A DNA stretch of 64,000 bases from Pseudomonas marginalis (GTDB lineage Bacteria > Pseudomonadota > Gammaproteobacteria > Pseudomonadales > Pseudomonadaceae), in contig NZ_FNSU01000003.1 of assembly GCF_900105325.1 (NCBI RefSeq), positions 2,790,001 through 2,854,000 on the forward strand, read 5' to 3'. Below, in pieces: positions 8,186 through 15,910 of this stretch. The stretch's first letter is position 1. Every line of letters starts with the position of its first letter. The translations under genes and the position numbers were made by a program. The notes under the pieces are model-generated. The model did no database searches. It worked only from the letters and a program-made list of their open reading frames with translations, and was not told the origin of the DNA.

Positions 8186-8989
8186 TTATTGCTGCTGGAC
8201 CAGGACCACCGGCGTCGGCGCCACGAACACCTTGGCATGCATCTGCTCATGCCCTCCGCCACGGCGCATGCCGCGTACCGGGCAAGCGTCGAGGTAGTCC
8301 AGGCCCACGGCCAGTTTCAAATGCCGCTCCGGCCGGGCCAGTTGGTTGGTCACGTCAAAGCTGTACCAGGCGTCATCCAGCCAGGCTTCGGCCCAGGCGT
8401 GGCTGGCCAGGTGAGTGCTGTCTTCCGTGTACAAATACCCAGACACATACCGCGCAGGAATGCCCAGGCTGCGCGCGCAGGCCAGGAACGCATGGGTATG
8501 GTCCTGGCATACCCCCGCCCGCCCTGCGAAGGCCTGGGCGGCGCAGGTGTCGACTTCGGTGGCGCCGGGCGTGTAGACCATCGACTGGTTGAGGGCGTGC
8601 ATCAGGTCGATCAGGGCCGTGCGATCACGACGCTGGTGGCAATGCTGTTGCGCAAAGGCGCGCAGGGCGTCGTCGGGCTCGGTCAGGCGGGTGCAGCGCA
8701 GGAACGGAAAGGCTGACTGGCTCTCGTGTTCAGCCTCACGCAGCTCATCGATATCCACCTGGCCACGGGCGCCAATGATGATGGCGTCGTGGGGTTCGTC
8801 CAGGGTCAGCACGTGCAGGATGTTGCCGAACGGGTCGATCTGCGCGCGCACCGGGCGAGGCAGGTCCAGTTGCCAACTGAGCACATGCTGGCGCTCGCTG
8901 TCGTGGGGCGTGAGGCGCAGGTACTGGATGCTGGCGCGTACCTGGTCTTCGTAGTGGTAGGTGGTTTCGTGGCTGATGGAGAGTCTCAT
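8186..8989 (-). CDS. Transglutaminase-like cysteine peptidase family protein
   Basis: 267 residues: N-terminal bacterial transglutaminase-like beta domain (about 1-80) and a transglutaminase core with the full triad Cys161 (AGVCQDH), His197 (SHAWAEAW) and Asp212 (FDVTN). Such proteins can cut or form amide bonds. It is the last of three translationally coupled genes with the alpha-E and ATP-grasp proteins; its ATG overlaps the alpha-E stop by four bases. The trio is widely conserved and comparative-genomics work has proposed that it makes or processes a peptide-like product; no substrate is established as far as I know. Confidence 0.88.
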   Translation of the reverse strand: MRLSISHETTYHYEDQVRASIQYLRLTPHDSERQHVLSWQLDLPRPVRAQIDPFGNILHVLTLDEPHDAIIIGARGQVDIDELREAEHESQSAFPFLRCTRLTEPDDALRAFAQQHCHQRRDRTALIDLMHALNQSMVYTPGATEVDTCAAQAFAGRAGVCQDHTHAFLACARSLGIPARYVSGYLYTEDSTHLASHAWAEAWLDDAWYSFDVTNQLARPERHLKLAVGLDYLDACPVRGMRRGGGHEQMHAKVFVAPTPVVLVQQQ

Positions 8990-9936
8990 GCGGCCTCCAG
9001 GTAGGAACTGTAGATGGCGTCGCCCAACTGGCGGACCAAGGGGATAAAGTCGGTCAGCCAGGCGTGCAGGCCTTCCTCGAGGATTTCATCGATCGCGGTA
9101 AACCGCAGGCGCGCGTCCATCTCGGCAGCCAGGCGCTGGGCCGGACGGCCGTTGATGCCGGGCAGGCTGGCGAGGATCTGGTCGATCTCTTCGCTGCAGG
9201 CCCGCAGGGAGCGCGGTACATCGGCGCGCAACAGCAACAGCTCCGCGACTTGCCGGGCACCTGGGGCGTCGCGGTAGATCTCGGTGTAGGCCTCGAACGA
9301 CGATAACGCGCGCAGCAAGGCACTCCATTGATAGTAGGCGTGGGCGGTGCCATCGGTAACGGCTTCGGCCTGGTCGCCGGCCATTTCATAGCGCGCATCC
9401 AGCAGCCGCAGGGTGTTGTCGGCGCGCTCGATAAACGTACCCAGCCGAATAAAACGAAAGGCGTCATTGCGCATAATGGTGCCGTAGGTCGCCCCCCGGA
9501 ACAGATGGGAACGCTCCTTGACCCACTCGCAGAACCGGCTCATGCCGTAGCGGCTGAGGCCCTGCTGTGAGATTTCGCGAATCTCCAGCCAGGTTGCGTT
9601 GATGTTTTCCCACATGTCGGCAGTGATTCGCCCACGCACAGCATGGGCGCTGGCCCGCGCGGCACCGAGACAACTGTAGATGCTGGCCGGGTTGGCCGCA
9701 TCCAATGCGAAGAAATGCAACAGGCGTTCGGCGTGCAATTCGCCGTGGCGCTCGCGGTAATCATCCAGCGTGCCGGTGATCAACAGCGGCATGGCCAGTT
9801 CATGCAGGCCATCACCGCGCCCATCCTGGGGCATGAGCGACAGCGAATAGCTGACATCGAGCATGCGCGCGAGGTTTTCCGCGCGTTCCAGGTAGCGCGA
9901 CATCCAGTACAAATCCGAGGCAGTTCTACTCAACAT
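8986..9936 (-). CDS. Alpha-E domain-containing protein
   Basis: 316 residues, almost entirely alpha-helical and rich in Arg/Glu, as expected for the alpha-E family. The N-terminus MLSRTASDLYWMSRYLERAEN is the family signature. No catalytic motif is visible. The start at 9936 is chosen because an open extension to 10023 runs back through the end of the ATP-grasp gene; the start lies four bases past that gene's stop codon. Always found with a circularly permuted ATP-grasp enzyme, which suggests a partner or scaffold role in the same complex. Confidence 0.88.
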   Translation of the reverse strand: MLSRTASDLYWMSRYLERAENLARMLDVSYSLSLMPQDGRGDGLHELAMPLLITGTLDDYRERHGELHAERLLHFFALDAANPASIYSCLGAARASAHAVRGRITADMWENINATWLEIREISQQGLSRYGMSRFCEWVKERSHLFRGATYGTIMRNDAFRFIRLGTFIERADNTLRLLDARYEMAGDQAEAVTDGTAHAYYQWSALLRALSSFEAYTEIYRDAPGARQVAELLLLRADVPRSLRACSEEIDQILASLPGINGRPAQRLAAEMDARLRFTAIDEILEEGLHAWLTDFIPLVRQLGDAIYSSYLEAA

Positions 9937-9940
9937 GGCA

Positions 9941-11350
9941 TCAGTCCTCGACCACCCAGGTGTCTTTGGTGCCGCCGCCCTGGGACGAATTGACCACCAG
10001 CGACCCTTCACGCAGCGCGACACGGGTCAAACCGCCGGGTACCACACGGGTTTCCTTGCCGGACAACACGAACGGGCGCAGATCAATATGGCGCGGCGCA
10101 ATGCCGTTTTCGACAAAGGTCGGGCAGGTGGATAAACACAGGGTTGGCTGTGCGATATAGGCGTGGGGCTTGGCCTTGATACGCGCGCGGAAGGCTTCGA
10201 TTTCCGCGGCCGTGGACGCTGGCCCCACCAGCATGCCGTAGCCGCCGGAGCCCTGGGTTTCCTTCACCACCAGGTCCGGCAGGTTGGCCAGCACGTGGGA
10301 CAATTCGTCGGGCTTACGGCACTGGAAGGTGGGAACGTTCTGCAGGATCGGTTCTTCATCCAGGTAAAAACGGATCATCTCGGTGACGAAGGGGTACACC
10401 GACTTGTCATCCGCCACCCCGGTGCCGATGGCATTGGCCAGCACCACATTGCCCGAGCGGTACGCCGCCAGCAGGCCGGGCACACCGAGCATGGAGTCCG
10501 GGTTGAAGGCCAGCGGGTCGAGGAATGCGTCGTCGAGGCGACGGTAGATCACGTCCACGGCTTTGGGGCCGTCGGTGGTGCGCATGAACACACGGTCATC
10601 GCGCACGAACAGGTCCGCGCCTTCCACCAACTCCACACCCATTTCCCGGGCTAAAAATGCATGCTCGAAAAACGCGCTGTTGAAGCGCCCCGGGGTCAGT
10701 ACCACCACGCTGGGATTATCCAGGGGGCTGGCGCTTTTCAGGGTATCGAGCAGCAGGTTGGGGTAATGATCGATCGGCGCGATGCGCTGGGCCGCGAACA
10801 GCTCGGGGAACAGGCGCATCATCATCTTGCGGTCTTCGAGCATGTAGCTCACGCCGCTGGGTGTACGCAGGTTGTCTTCCAGCACGTAGTAGGTGCCGTC
10901 GCCGTCGCGTACGAGGTCGACTCCGGAGATGTGGGAATACAGGTCGCGGTGCAGGTTCAGCCCCTGCATTGCCAACTGGTATTGCTCGTTGGCCAGTACC
11001 TGTTCGGCGGGAATGATCCCGGCCTTGATGATGCGTTGTTCGTGATAGAGGTCGGCGAGAAACATGTTCAGCGCCTTGACCCGCTGGATGCAGCCACGTT
11101 CGACCATCCGCCATTCGCTGGCGGGAATGCTGCGAGGGATGGTGTCGAACGGAATCAGGCGTTCGGTGCCCTGCTCGTCCCCATAAAGGGTGAAAGTGAT
11201 CCCGGCGCGGTGAAACAGCAAATCGGCTTCGCGCCGACGCTGGGCCAGCAGTTCGGCAGGGGTTTCGGCCAACCAGCGGGCGAACTCGCGGTAATGGGGA
11301 CGCACCTGCCCTGCCCCATCGTACATTTCGTCGTAATAAGTGCGGATCAT
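9941..11350 (-). CDS. Circularly permuted type 2 ATP-grasp protein
   Basis: 469 residues. The family ligates a carboxylate to an amine using ATP; here the ATP-grasp subdomains are permuted. Recognisable blocks are LYHEQRIIKAGIIP, YVLEDNLRTPSGVSYMLEDR, LTPGRFNSAFFEHAFLA and VVKETQGSGGYGMLVGP. The ATG at 11350 has AAGGAG seven bases upstream, so the longer open frame to 11413 is not used. It is the first gene of the ATP-grasp / alpha-E / transglutaminase operon. The product of the reaction is unknown; a peptide or modified amino acid is an inference from family membership. Confidence 0.9.
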   Translation of the reverse strand: MIRTYYDEMYDGAGQVRPHYREFARWLAETPAELLAQRRREADLLFHRAGITFTLYGDEQGTERLIPFDTIPRSIPASEWRMVERGCIQRVKALNMFLADLYHEQRIIKAGIIPAEQVLANEQYQLAMQGLNLHRDLYSHISGVDLVRDGDGTYYVLEDNLRTPSGVSYMLEDRKMMMRLFPELFAAQRIAPIDHYPNLLLDTLKSASPLDNPSVVVLTPGRFNSAFFEHAFLAREMGVELVEGADLFVRDDRVFMRTTDGPKAVDVIYRRLDDAFLDPLAFNPDSMLGVPGLLAAYRSGNVVLANAIGTGVADDKSVYPFVTEMIRFYLDEEPILQNVPTFQCRKPDELSHVLANLPDLVVKETQGSGGYGMLVGPASTAAEIEAFRARIKAKPHAYIAQPTLCLSTCPTFVENGIAPRHIDLRPFVLSGKETRVVPGGLTRVALREGSLVVNSSQGGGTKDTWVVED

Positions 11351-11576
11351 GCCGTACTCCTTGTCACCCGGACGCAAGAACCATCGCAAGGCCCGTGCCA
11401 GCGGCATAAACACTTAAAAATCAGTGGGTTGAATATAAGCAAAGACCTGATCGCACCGTCCTGGTGCACAGAATCCCCACTGCACTGCTGCACGCTTCAT
11501 GGCAATGCAAGCTTTGGCTATCAACAGCATAGTCAGAGTTGATTTCACTGCCCGCGCAAGCGTGTGGATAATCGGC

Positions 11577-11703
11577 CCCATCAGCTGAACAGGACACGTC
11601 CTACAGCCTTACCCATCCCGCACTCGGTACCTTGAGGCTCGTGTACTGACCGGCTCCTTCGGTCTTCCCTTTCAGCCACCCTTTTCGGGTGGCTTTTTTT
11701 TTG
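11577..11703 (+). ncRNA. Candidate small RNA in the gap between the ATP-grasp and rraB genes
   Basis: A 392-base gap without coding signal has a promoter-like pair, TTCACT (11544-11549) and GATAAT (11567-11572), 17 bases apart. About 100 bases later a terminator follows: AGCCACC/GGTGGCT stem and nine T residues, ending near 11703. A second hairpin (GACCG/CGGTC) precedes it. Both neighbouring genes run on the minus strand, so this plus-strand terminator does not serve either of them. The RNA would be about 125 nt with an Hfq-like U-tail. I cannot match it to a named Pseudomonas small RNA. Confidence 0.5.
11674..11703 (+). terminator. Strong rho-independent terminator on the plus strand
   Basis: Seven-base-pair stem AGCCACC/GGTGGCT with loop CTTTTCG and a run of nine T. 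It faces away from both annotated neighbours and therefore points to an unannotated transcript. Confidence 0.85.
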
Positions 11704-11805
11704 TGCGGGAAAGGGCAACGGTAGTTCCGGAAATTTTCACACAGCACATACAAAATCGGCCGACCCCAGGGTCAGCCGATACGCTGTGTTGCTCATACAA
11801 TGGCG

Positions 11806-12147
11806 CTACATGGGTAACCCACGCACCTCCTGCTTCACGCCCCATCCTTCGATGATCCCTCCAAGCGGCTCGACCACCGCTTCAAAGTCTTGCTCGAAGT
11901 CTCCTATGCCGTCGTAGGTTGCGAACATGATCTTGCTCAGTTCCAGGTACCAGGCGCCATCGTCGCGCGCACTGACCTGGGCATTCAGGGACTCGCCACG
12001 AAATTCACCCGCAGCCCTGCGCGCCCGTTCCTCATCCGGGAAAATGGCGTAGAACTCAATGGGGTGGAACCGTGAAAAGTCGAAGCCGCCTTCTTTCATG
12101 CGGCGCAGAACGTTGGTGCTGATGTCTTCTTGATAGGCTGTGCTCAT
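11806..12147 (-). CDS. Ribonuclease E inhibitor RraB family protein
   Basis: 113 residues with the RraB/DUF695-like pattern: IEFYAIFPDEERARRAAGEF, then a central segment and the acidic motif DFEQDFEAVVEPLGGIIEGWGV. In E. coli RraB binds the C-terminal half of RNase E and changes its substrate use. RNase E is encoded in the same window at 54.3 kb, so the partner exists. The gene stands alone on the minus strand. Regulation by RraB in Pseudomonas is inferred from family, not shown. Confidence 0.75.
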   Translation of the reverse strand: MSTAYQEDISTNVLRRMKEGGFDFSRFHPIEFYAIFPDEERARRAAGEFRGESLNAQVSARDDGAWYLELSKIMFATYDGIGDFEQDFEAVVEPLGGIIEGWGVKQEVRGLPM

Positions 12148-12360
12148 GAAACGTCCTCCTCAAACCGATGGATAGACTTTCCGTGCTTCCCAAAGCCCGC
12201 GCGCTGACGGCGCGGGTACCACGGCAACAACATCACCACGGGAAAACAAGCATGTAGCTGACAAGACCAGACCTTAGCGATTCATTCGCTGATCTCACTT
12301 GCAGAGTAGCGCGAAGCTATCACCTCCACCAGAGGTGCTTGAATGGCATACAGGAAATGT

Positions 12361-12597
12361 TCAGGCGGTGGGAGAGATGTCGAGGATTTGAATACTGTTC
12401 TGGTCTTTGAGGATCTTGACCGTTGGCTCGGGCTTGCGGCCCTCAAGGTCGTTGAGGTCCAGTTCGGCGGCCACGGGCACCAGCTTGTTGCGGATCATGT
12501 GTGCCGCATCTTCGAGGCTGGGCTTGTGCTCGCAGGTGAACTGCTCCACGGACTGTACGCCGTGATCATCAACGAAGGTAATCTGCCACTTTTGCAT
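12361..12597 (-). CDS. Conserved hypothetical small protein
   Basis: 78 residues (MQKWQITFVDDHGVQSVEQFT). The ATG at 12597 has a perfect AGGAGG upstream, so the longer frame to 12621 is rejected. The product is a small soluble alpha/beta protein without signal peptide, cysteine pairs or known motif. Neighbours (RraB, START-domain protein) give no functional hint. No function is assigned. Confidence 0.7.
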   Translation of the reverse strand: MQKWQITFVDDHGVQSVEQFTCEHKPSLEDAAHMIRNKLVPVAAELDLNDLEGRKPEPTVKILKDQNSIQILDISPTA

Positions 12598-12700
12598 CGG
12601 TGCCTCCTCGATAAAACCCATGTGTGGGCTTACCTCTATCTGGACCTTGAGGGCTCGGCAAACGTTCCACTCAAGTCAGGAAGCACCGGATCAAGCACAG

Positions 12701-13306
12701 TTATTTTTCAGCGTGTTCCTTCAAGGCTTTCAGGGTGTTGAACGGCGCTTCCACCACGAACTTGTTGGCCAGCCACGACGGCACACTGCCGCCTGGCTCG
12801 GTGTGTACCTGGTAGGTGACTTCGGTCTCATTGGCGCCTTTAGGGACCAGTTTCCAGAAGCCCTCGACCTGAGCGACACGCACGTAGCCTTTTTCTTCGG
12901 GCTTGTAGGTCGGCACGCCCTGCAGCTTGCGGGTTACGCTGCCGTCGGCGTCCTTGGTGGTGGTGACATGGATGTATGAATCACGATCGGTCACCGGGAA
13001 AGGCGCCTTGAACTGGGTGTAGGTCCAGGCCTCATCGCCTTTCTTGTCCACCAGCTTCTGGGATTTGCACTCATGAATCCACGAGCAGGCACCGGCCACA
13101 TCTTCCTGCAGGGCCTGGATCCTGGCGACAGGCGCCTTGATCACGGTCACACCGCGATACGCCTTGTATTTGGAGCCGGCGACTTCGCTCAGGGACACCT
13201 TGATACCGTCTTCATCCTTGGCAACCTGCCAATCCTCAGCCTGGGCAGTGGCAGCAAATACCAGCGTAAAACCGCACAGCACAGCCATTCGTTTCAGCGA
13301 ACCCAT
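12701..13306 (-). CDS. Exported START domain-containing lipid-binding-like protein
   Basis: 201 residues with a signal peptide (MGSLKRMAVLCGFTLVFAATAQA) followed by a START/Bet v1-like domain. Typical blocks are EDVAGACSWIHECKSQKLV, AWTYTQFKAPFPVTDRDSY and the C-terminal helix VEAPFNTLKALKEHAEK. The fold binds hydrophobic ligands such as lipids. AAGGAA upstream fixes the start at 13306; the open extension to 13375 would hide the signal peptide. It lies 41 bases downstream of the YkgJ-type gene and may be cotranscribed. Confidence 0.8.
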   Translation of the reverse strand: MGSLKRMAVLCGFTLVFAATAQAEDWQVAKDEDGIKVSLSEVAGSKYKAYRGVTVIKAPVARIQALQEDVAGACSWIHECKSQKLVDKKGDEAWTYTQFKAPFPVTDRDSYIHVTTTKDADGSVTRKLQGVPTYKPEEKGYVRVAQVEGFWKLVPKGANETEVTYQVHTEPGGSVPSWLANKFVVEAPFNTLKALKEHAEK

Positions 13307-13347
13307 TGTCGTATTCCTTATTGTTGAAGTTCCGATAGTAAAGCCCC

Positions 13348-13602
13348 TCAAGCCGCCGTCATCTGCTCCCACCAACCGATCAACCGGATCGCATCGGCCT
13401 GGTCGGTGCCGCAGACATCGATATCCGCCTTGAAATCACTGCACACCGCCGGGCGCTCCGGTCGGCCGAACAGTTGGCACAGCTGTTCGACCGACAGGTG
13501 CAGGCAGCGTTCGCCCGCCGGTTTGCCATTGGGCATACCGGGTAAGGGCGAACTGATGGAGGGGGCGATGCAGCAGGCGCCACAGCCTTCACGGCAATTC
13601 AT
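13348..13602 (-). CDS. YkgJ family cysteine cluster protein
   Basis: 84 residues beginning MNCREGCGACCIAPSISSPLPG. The CxxxCxxCC N-terminal cluster, a second Cys in ERCLHL and the later CSDF and CGTDQ cysteines form the UPF0153/YkgJ pattern, thought to bind zinc or an iron-sulfur centre. Biochemical role is unknown. Cytoplasmic; located just upstream of the START-domain gene on the same strand. Confidence 0.82.
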   Translation of the reverse strand: MNCREGCGACCIAPSISSPLPGMPNGKPAGERCLHLSVEQLCQLFGRPERPAVCSDFKADIDVCGTDQADAIRLIGWWEQMTAA

Positions 13603-13703
13603 GACCAGCAGGTCCTCGACGACTCAATAGGGACGGCCGGGCTAGGGTACGCCCTTAAACAGCCGTTTTAAAATGGGTTAACAGGGGTATTTCGCACAAA
13701 ATA

Positions 13704-13752
13704 AAAGTGACCGACCAGTCTGCGACAGATGGTCGATGGCCTGCGTCACTTT
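13704..13752 (-). terminator. Hairpin terminator after the Lys/Ala-rich protein gene
   Basis: AAAGTGAC (13704-13711) pairs with GTCACTTT (13745-13752), with an inner CGACCA/TGGTCG stem. On the minus strand it is followed by a T-rich tract, so it would end the transcript of the gene that stops at 13765. Confidence 0.6.
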
Positions 13753-13764
13753 GTAGGAAAAAGT

Positions 13765-14256
13765 TTACTGCTTGAACTCGAATTCCAACGCGGCACCTTC
13801 CACTTCACGGCGCTCTTCGTTGCGCAATTGCAGCTTCATCTCATTGCTGAGCAAACGGCCGTTGATCTGGAACGCACTGTTGTCGGTGGGCTTTTCACCG
13901 AACATCGGCGGCAACAACGGCACGCTCTTGGGCTTGGGCACGGTACCCAGGGGCTGCAGGTGCCTGACCATGTCCGAAGGCAGGGACAAATCCAACTGTG
14001 CCGGTGGCAGTTTGGTCTGTGCCACTTCCTGGGCTGACTTGGATTTTTTCGCCGTCGACGCACGTTTTTTCGCCGTGGCGGTTGGCTTCTTCGCGACGGG
14101 GGCTTGCTTGGCGGTGGAAGGTTTTTTTGCCGGGGCATCCTGCTGGGTATTGGCAGCGGGCTTGTTTTCAGCCACGGGTGCCGCCGCCAGCGCTGTGCCG
14201 ACGTTACACAGGCTTAACAGGCCAATCACCAAAGCAGCGCGAACAATCGAGGTCAT
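13765..14256 (-). CDS. Exported Lys/Ala/Pro-rich hypothetical protein
   Basis: 163 residues with a signal peptide (MTSIVRAALVIGLLSLCNVGTALAAAP). Residues 30-90 are low complexity, built of A, K, P, T (AKKPSTAKQAPVAKKPTATAKK), like histone H1 or AlgP-type tails. The C-terminus (LPPAQLDLSLPSDMVRHLQPLG and onward) is more ordered. Homologues in pseudomonads are often labelled 'translation initiation factor 2', which the sequence does not support. The signal peptide fixes the start at 14256. Function unknown; periplasmic or surface location is inferred. Confidence 0.7.
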   Translation of the reverse strand: MTSIVRAALVIGLLSLCNVGTALAAAPVAENKPAANTQQDAPAKKPSTAKQAPVAKKPTATAKKRASTAKKSKSAQEVAQTKLPPAQLDLSLPSDMVRHLQPLGTVPKPKSVPLLPPMFGEKPTDNSAFQINGRLLSNEMKLQLRNEERREVEGAALEFEFKQ

Positions 14257-14586
14257 ATTGCCTACAGCATTAACGGCAGAGGGCCATATGCTCGCTTGTT
14301 GTGCGCGGCATGACAAGCGCGGTGATCAGCCAGCTATCGGCGCTGCCCCTTTTCGGCGCCTCAAAAGCCGGCTGCGGTTTCCTGGCATAGCTGGCTGGCC
14401 AGCATCCCCAGGGTCATCAGCGCACGCTCTGCTTCGCGGTTCCAAGGTGTGCCGCAGTTAAGGCGAATGCAGTGGTTGAACTGCTCGGTATTGCTGAAGA
14501 TCAAGCCCGGCGCAATGCTGATGCCCTGTTGCAGGGCGCGCACGTGCAGTTCCTGGGTATTGACCCGCCCAGGCAAACTGACCCAC

Positions 14587-14594
14587 AAAATAAA
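14587..14594. repeat. Target site duplication, left copy
   Basis: AAAATAAA immediately left of the insertion sequence; identical to the right copy at 15903-15910. Eight bases is the duplication length typical of ISL3 elements. Confidence 0.95.
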
Positions 14595-15902
14595 GGTTCA
14601 TCACGGAATCCCGGGAAACACAGAAACAAGAACGCCGATTTGATTGATGATGTTCGTGCGAGCAAACACATCTAAAAAACCGGCGTTCTTATGCGTGATA
14701 TTAATACTTTCCTTCCTTTTTGGGAGGGCTTTTCTGTCGTCACGATCAAGCCCGATGGTGACGCTCTAAAGATCGATCTGATTCCCCACGCCACCCGATT
14801 CCCTTCCTGCGGCGGCTGCCAAAAACCTTGTTCAACCACTCATGAGTATTGTGAGCGAACCGTTCGTGATCTGCCCATTCTCGGTCGCGCGGTGCGCCTC
14901 AGCATTTTGCTCAGGCGTGTTGGCTGCCGCGACTGTGGAAAACGCATGGAGGCCGTCAGTTGGCTGGATCGCTATGCCCGCATGACGCGCCGCTTGGCCG
15001 AGGCGGTCATTCAGGCCTGCGAGCGCCTTCCCACCCTGCACGTGGCCCAGATGTTTGGACTGCATTGGGACACTGTTCGGTTGCTGGAGCGTCGAGCCTT
15101 GCAGGCGGTGTTGAGTGAGTTGCCGAAGGCGCAACCACGACGCCTGATCATGGACGAGTTCGCGTTATTCAAAGGTCATCGTTACGCCAGCGTTGTGCTG
15201 GATGCCGATACACGACGAGTGCTGTGGATCGGTGAAGGCCGTAGCCGAGCGGCAGTCAGGCCGTTCTTCGAGGAACTGGGGCCGGAGGGCTGCGCTCGAA
15301 TCGAAGCGGTGGCGATGGACATGAATACTGCTTTTGATCTGGAGGTTCGCCAGCATTGCCCGAAAGCGCGAGTGGTCTACGACCTTTTCCATGTGGTGGC
15401 CAAATATGGCCGAGAGGTGATTGATCGGGTCCGCGTCGACGAAGCTAATCGGCTGCGTCATAACAAGCCGGCTCGCAAGGTCATCAAGCAGGCACGATGG
15501 CTGTTGCTGCGTAACCCACAGAACCTGAAAACGCCGGAACAACAGGTCCATTTGCAGGATTTATTGGAGGCCAACCAATCGCTGATGACAGTTTATTTGA
15601 TGAAGGCTGAACTCAAAACGCTCTGGACACCGAGCACTGCCTGGACCTGGAGATCGGCCTGGAAGCAATGGCTGCGCCATGCATATGAAAGCGAAATACC
15701 GGCTCTGATCCAGTTTGCCAAACGGCTAAAGGGTTATTGGCGGGGCATCGTCAGTCGGGTTCGCTGGCCGATGCACACCGGTCAGTTGGAAGGAATAAAC
15801 AATCGAATAAAGGTCATCAAACGGATGGCGTACGGTTACCGGGATAGCGAATTCTTCTTCATGAAGATCAAGAGCGTCTTTCCCGGTAATCCGTGATGAA
15901 CC
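14595..15902 (+). mobile_element. ISL3-family insertion sequence, 1308 bp, intact
   Basis: The left end begins GGTTCATCACGGAATCCCGG and the right end, read inward, begins GGTTCATCACGGATTACCGG; these imperfect terminal inverted repeats are about 24 bp with two mismatches. They enclose one full transposase gene. AAAATAAA flanks both ends, so the boundaries are exact. The element interrupts the MocR-type regulator gene. Intact ends, an intact gene and a perfect duplication indicate a recent insertion. Confidence 0.95.
14691..15896 (+). CDS. ISL3 family transposase
   Basis: 401 residues. An N-terminal zinc-binding region has CGGCQKPC (about 40-47) and CRDCGK (79-84), then a helix-turn-helix, then the DDE catalytic domain with likely triad Asp155 (IMDEFALFKG), Asp210 (AMDMNTAF) and Glu367 (QLEGINNR). 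It catalyses cut-and-paste movement of its own element. The gene fills the space between the terminal repeats; the stop codon TGA is formed in the right inverted repeat. Full length and uninterrupted. Confidence 0.96.
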   Translation: MRDINTFLPFWEGFSVVTIKPDGDALKIDLIPHATRFPSCGGCQKPCSTTHEYCERTVRDLPILGRAVRLSILLRRVGCRDCGKRMEAVSWLDRYARMTRRLAEAVIQACERLPTLHVAQMFGLHWDTVRLLERRALQAVLSELPKAQPRRLIMDEFALFKGHRYASVVLDADTRRVLWIGEGRSRAAVRPFFEELGPEGCARIEAVAMDMNTAFDLEVRQHCPKARVVYDLFHVVAKYGREVIDRVRVDEANRLRHNKPARKVIKQARWLLLRNPQNLKTPEQQVHLQDLLEANQSLMTVYLMKAELKTLWTPSTAWTWRSAWKQWLRHAYESEIPALIQFAKRLKGYWRGIVSRVRWPMHTGQLEGINNRIKVIKRMAYGYRDSEFFFMKIKSVFPGNP

Positions 15903-15910
15903 AAAATAAA
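15903..15910. repeat. Target site duplication, right copy
   Basis: AAAATAAA directly right of the insertion sequence, identical to 14587-14594. On the minus strand it encodes the Phe-Ile-Leu of the interrupted regulator. Confidence 0.95.
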
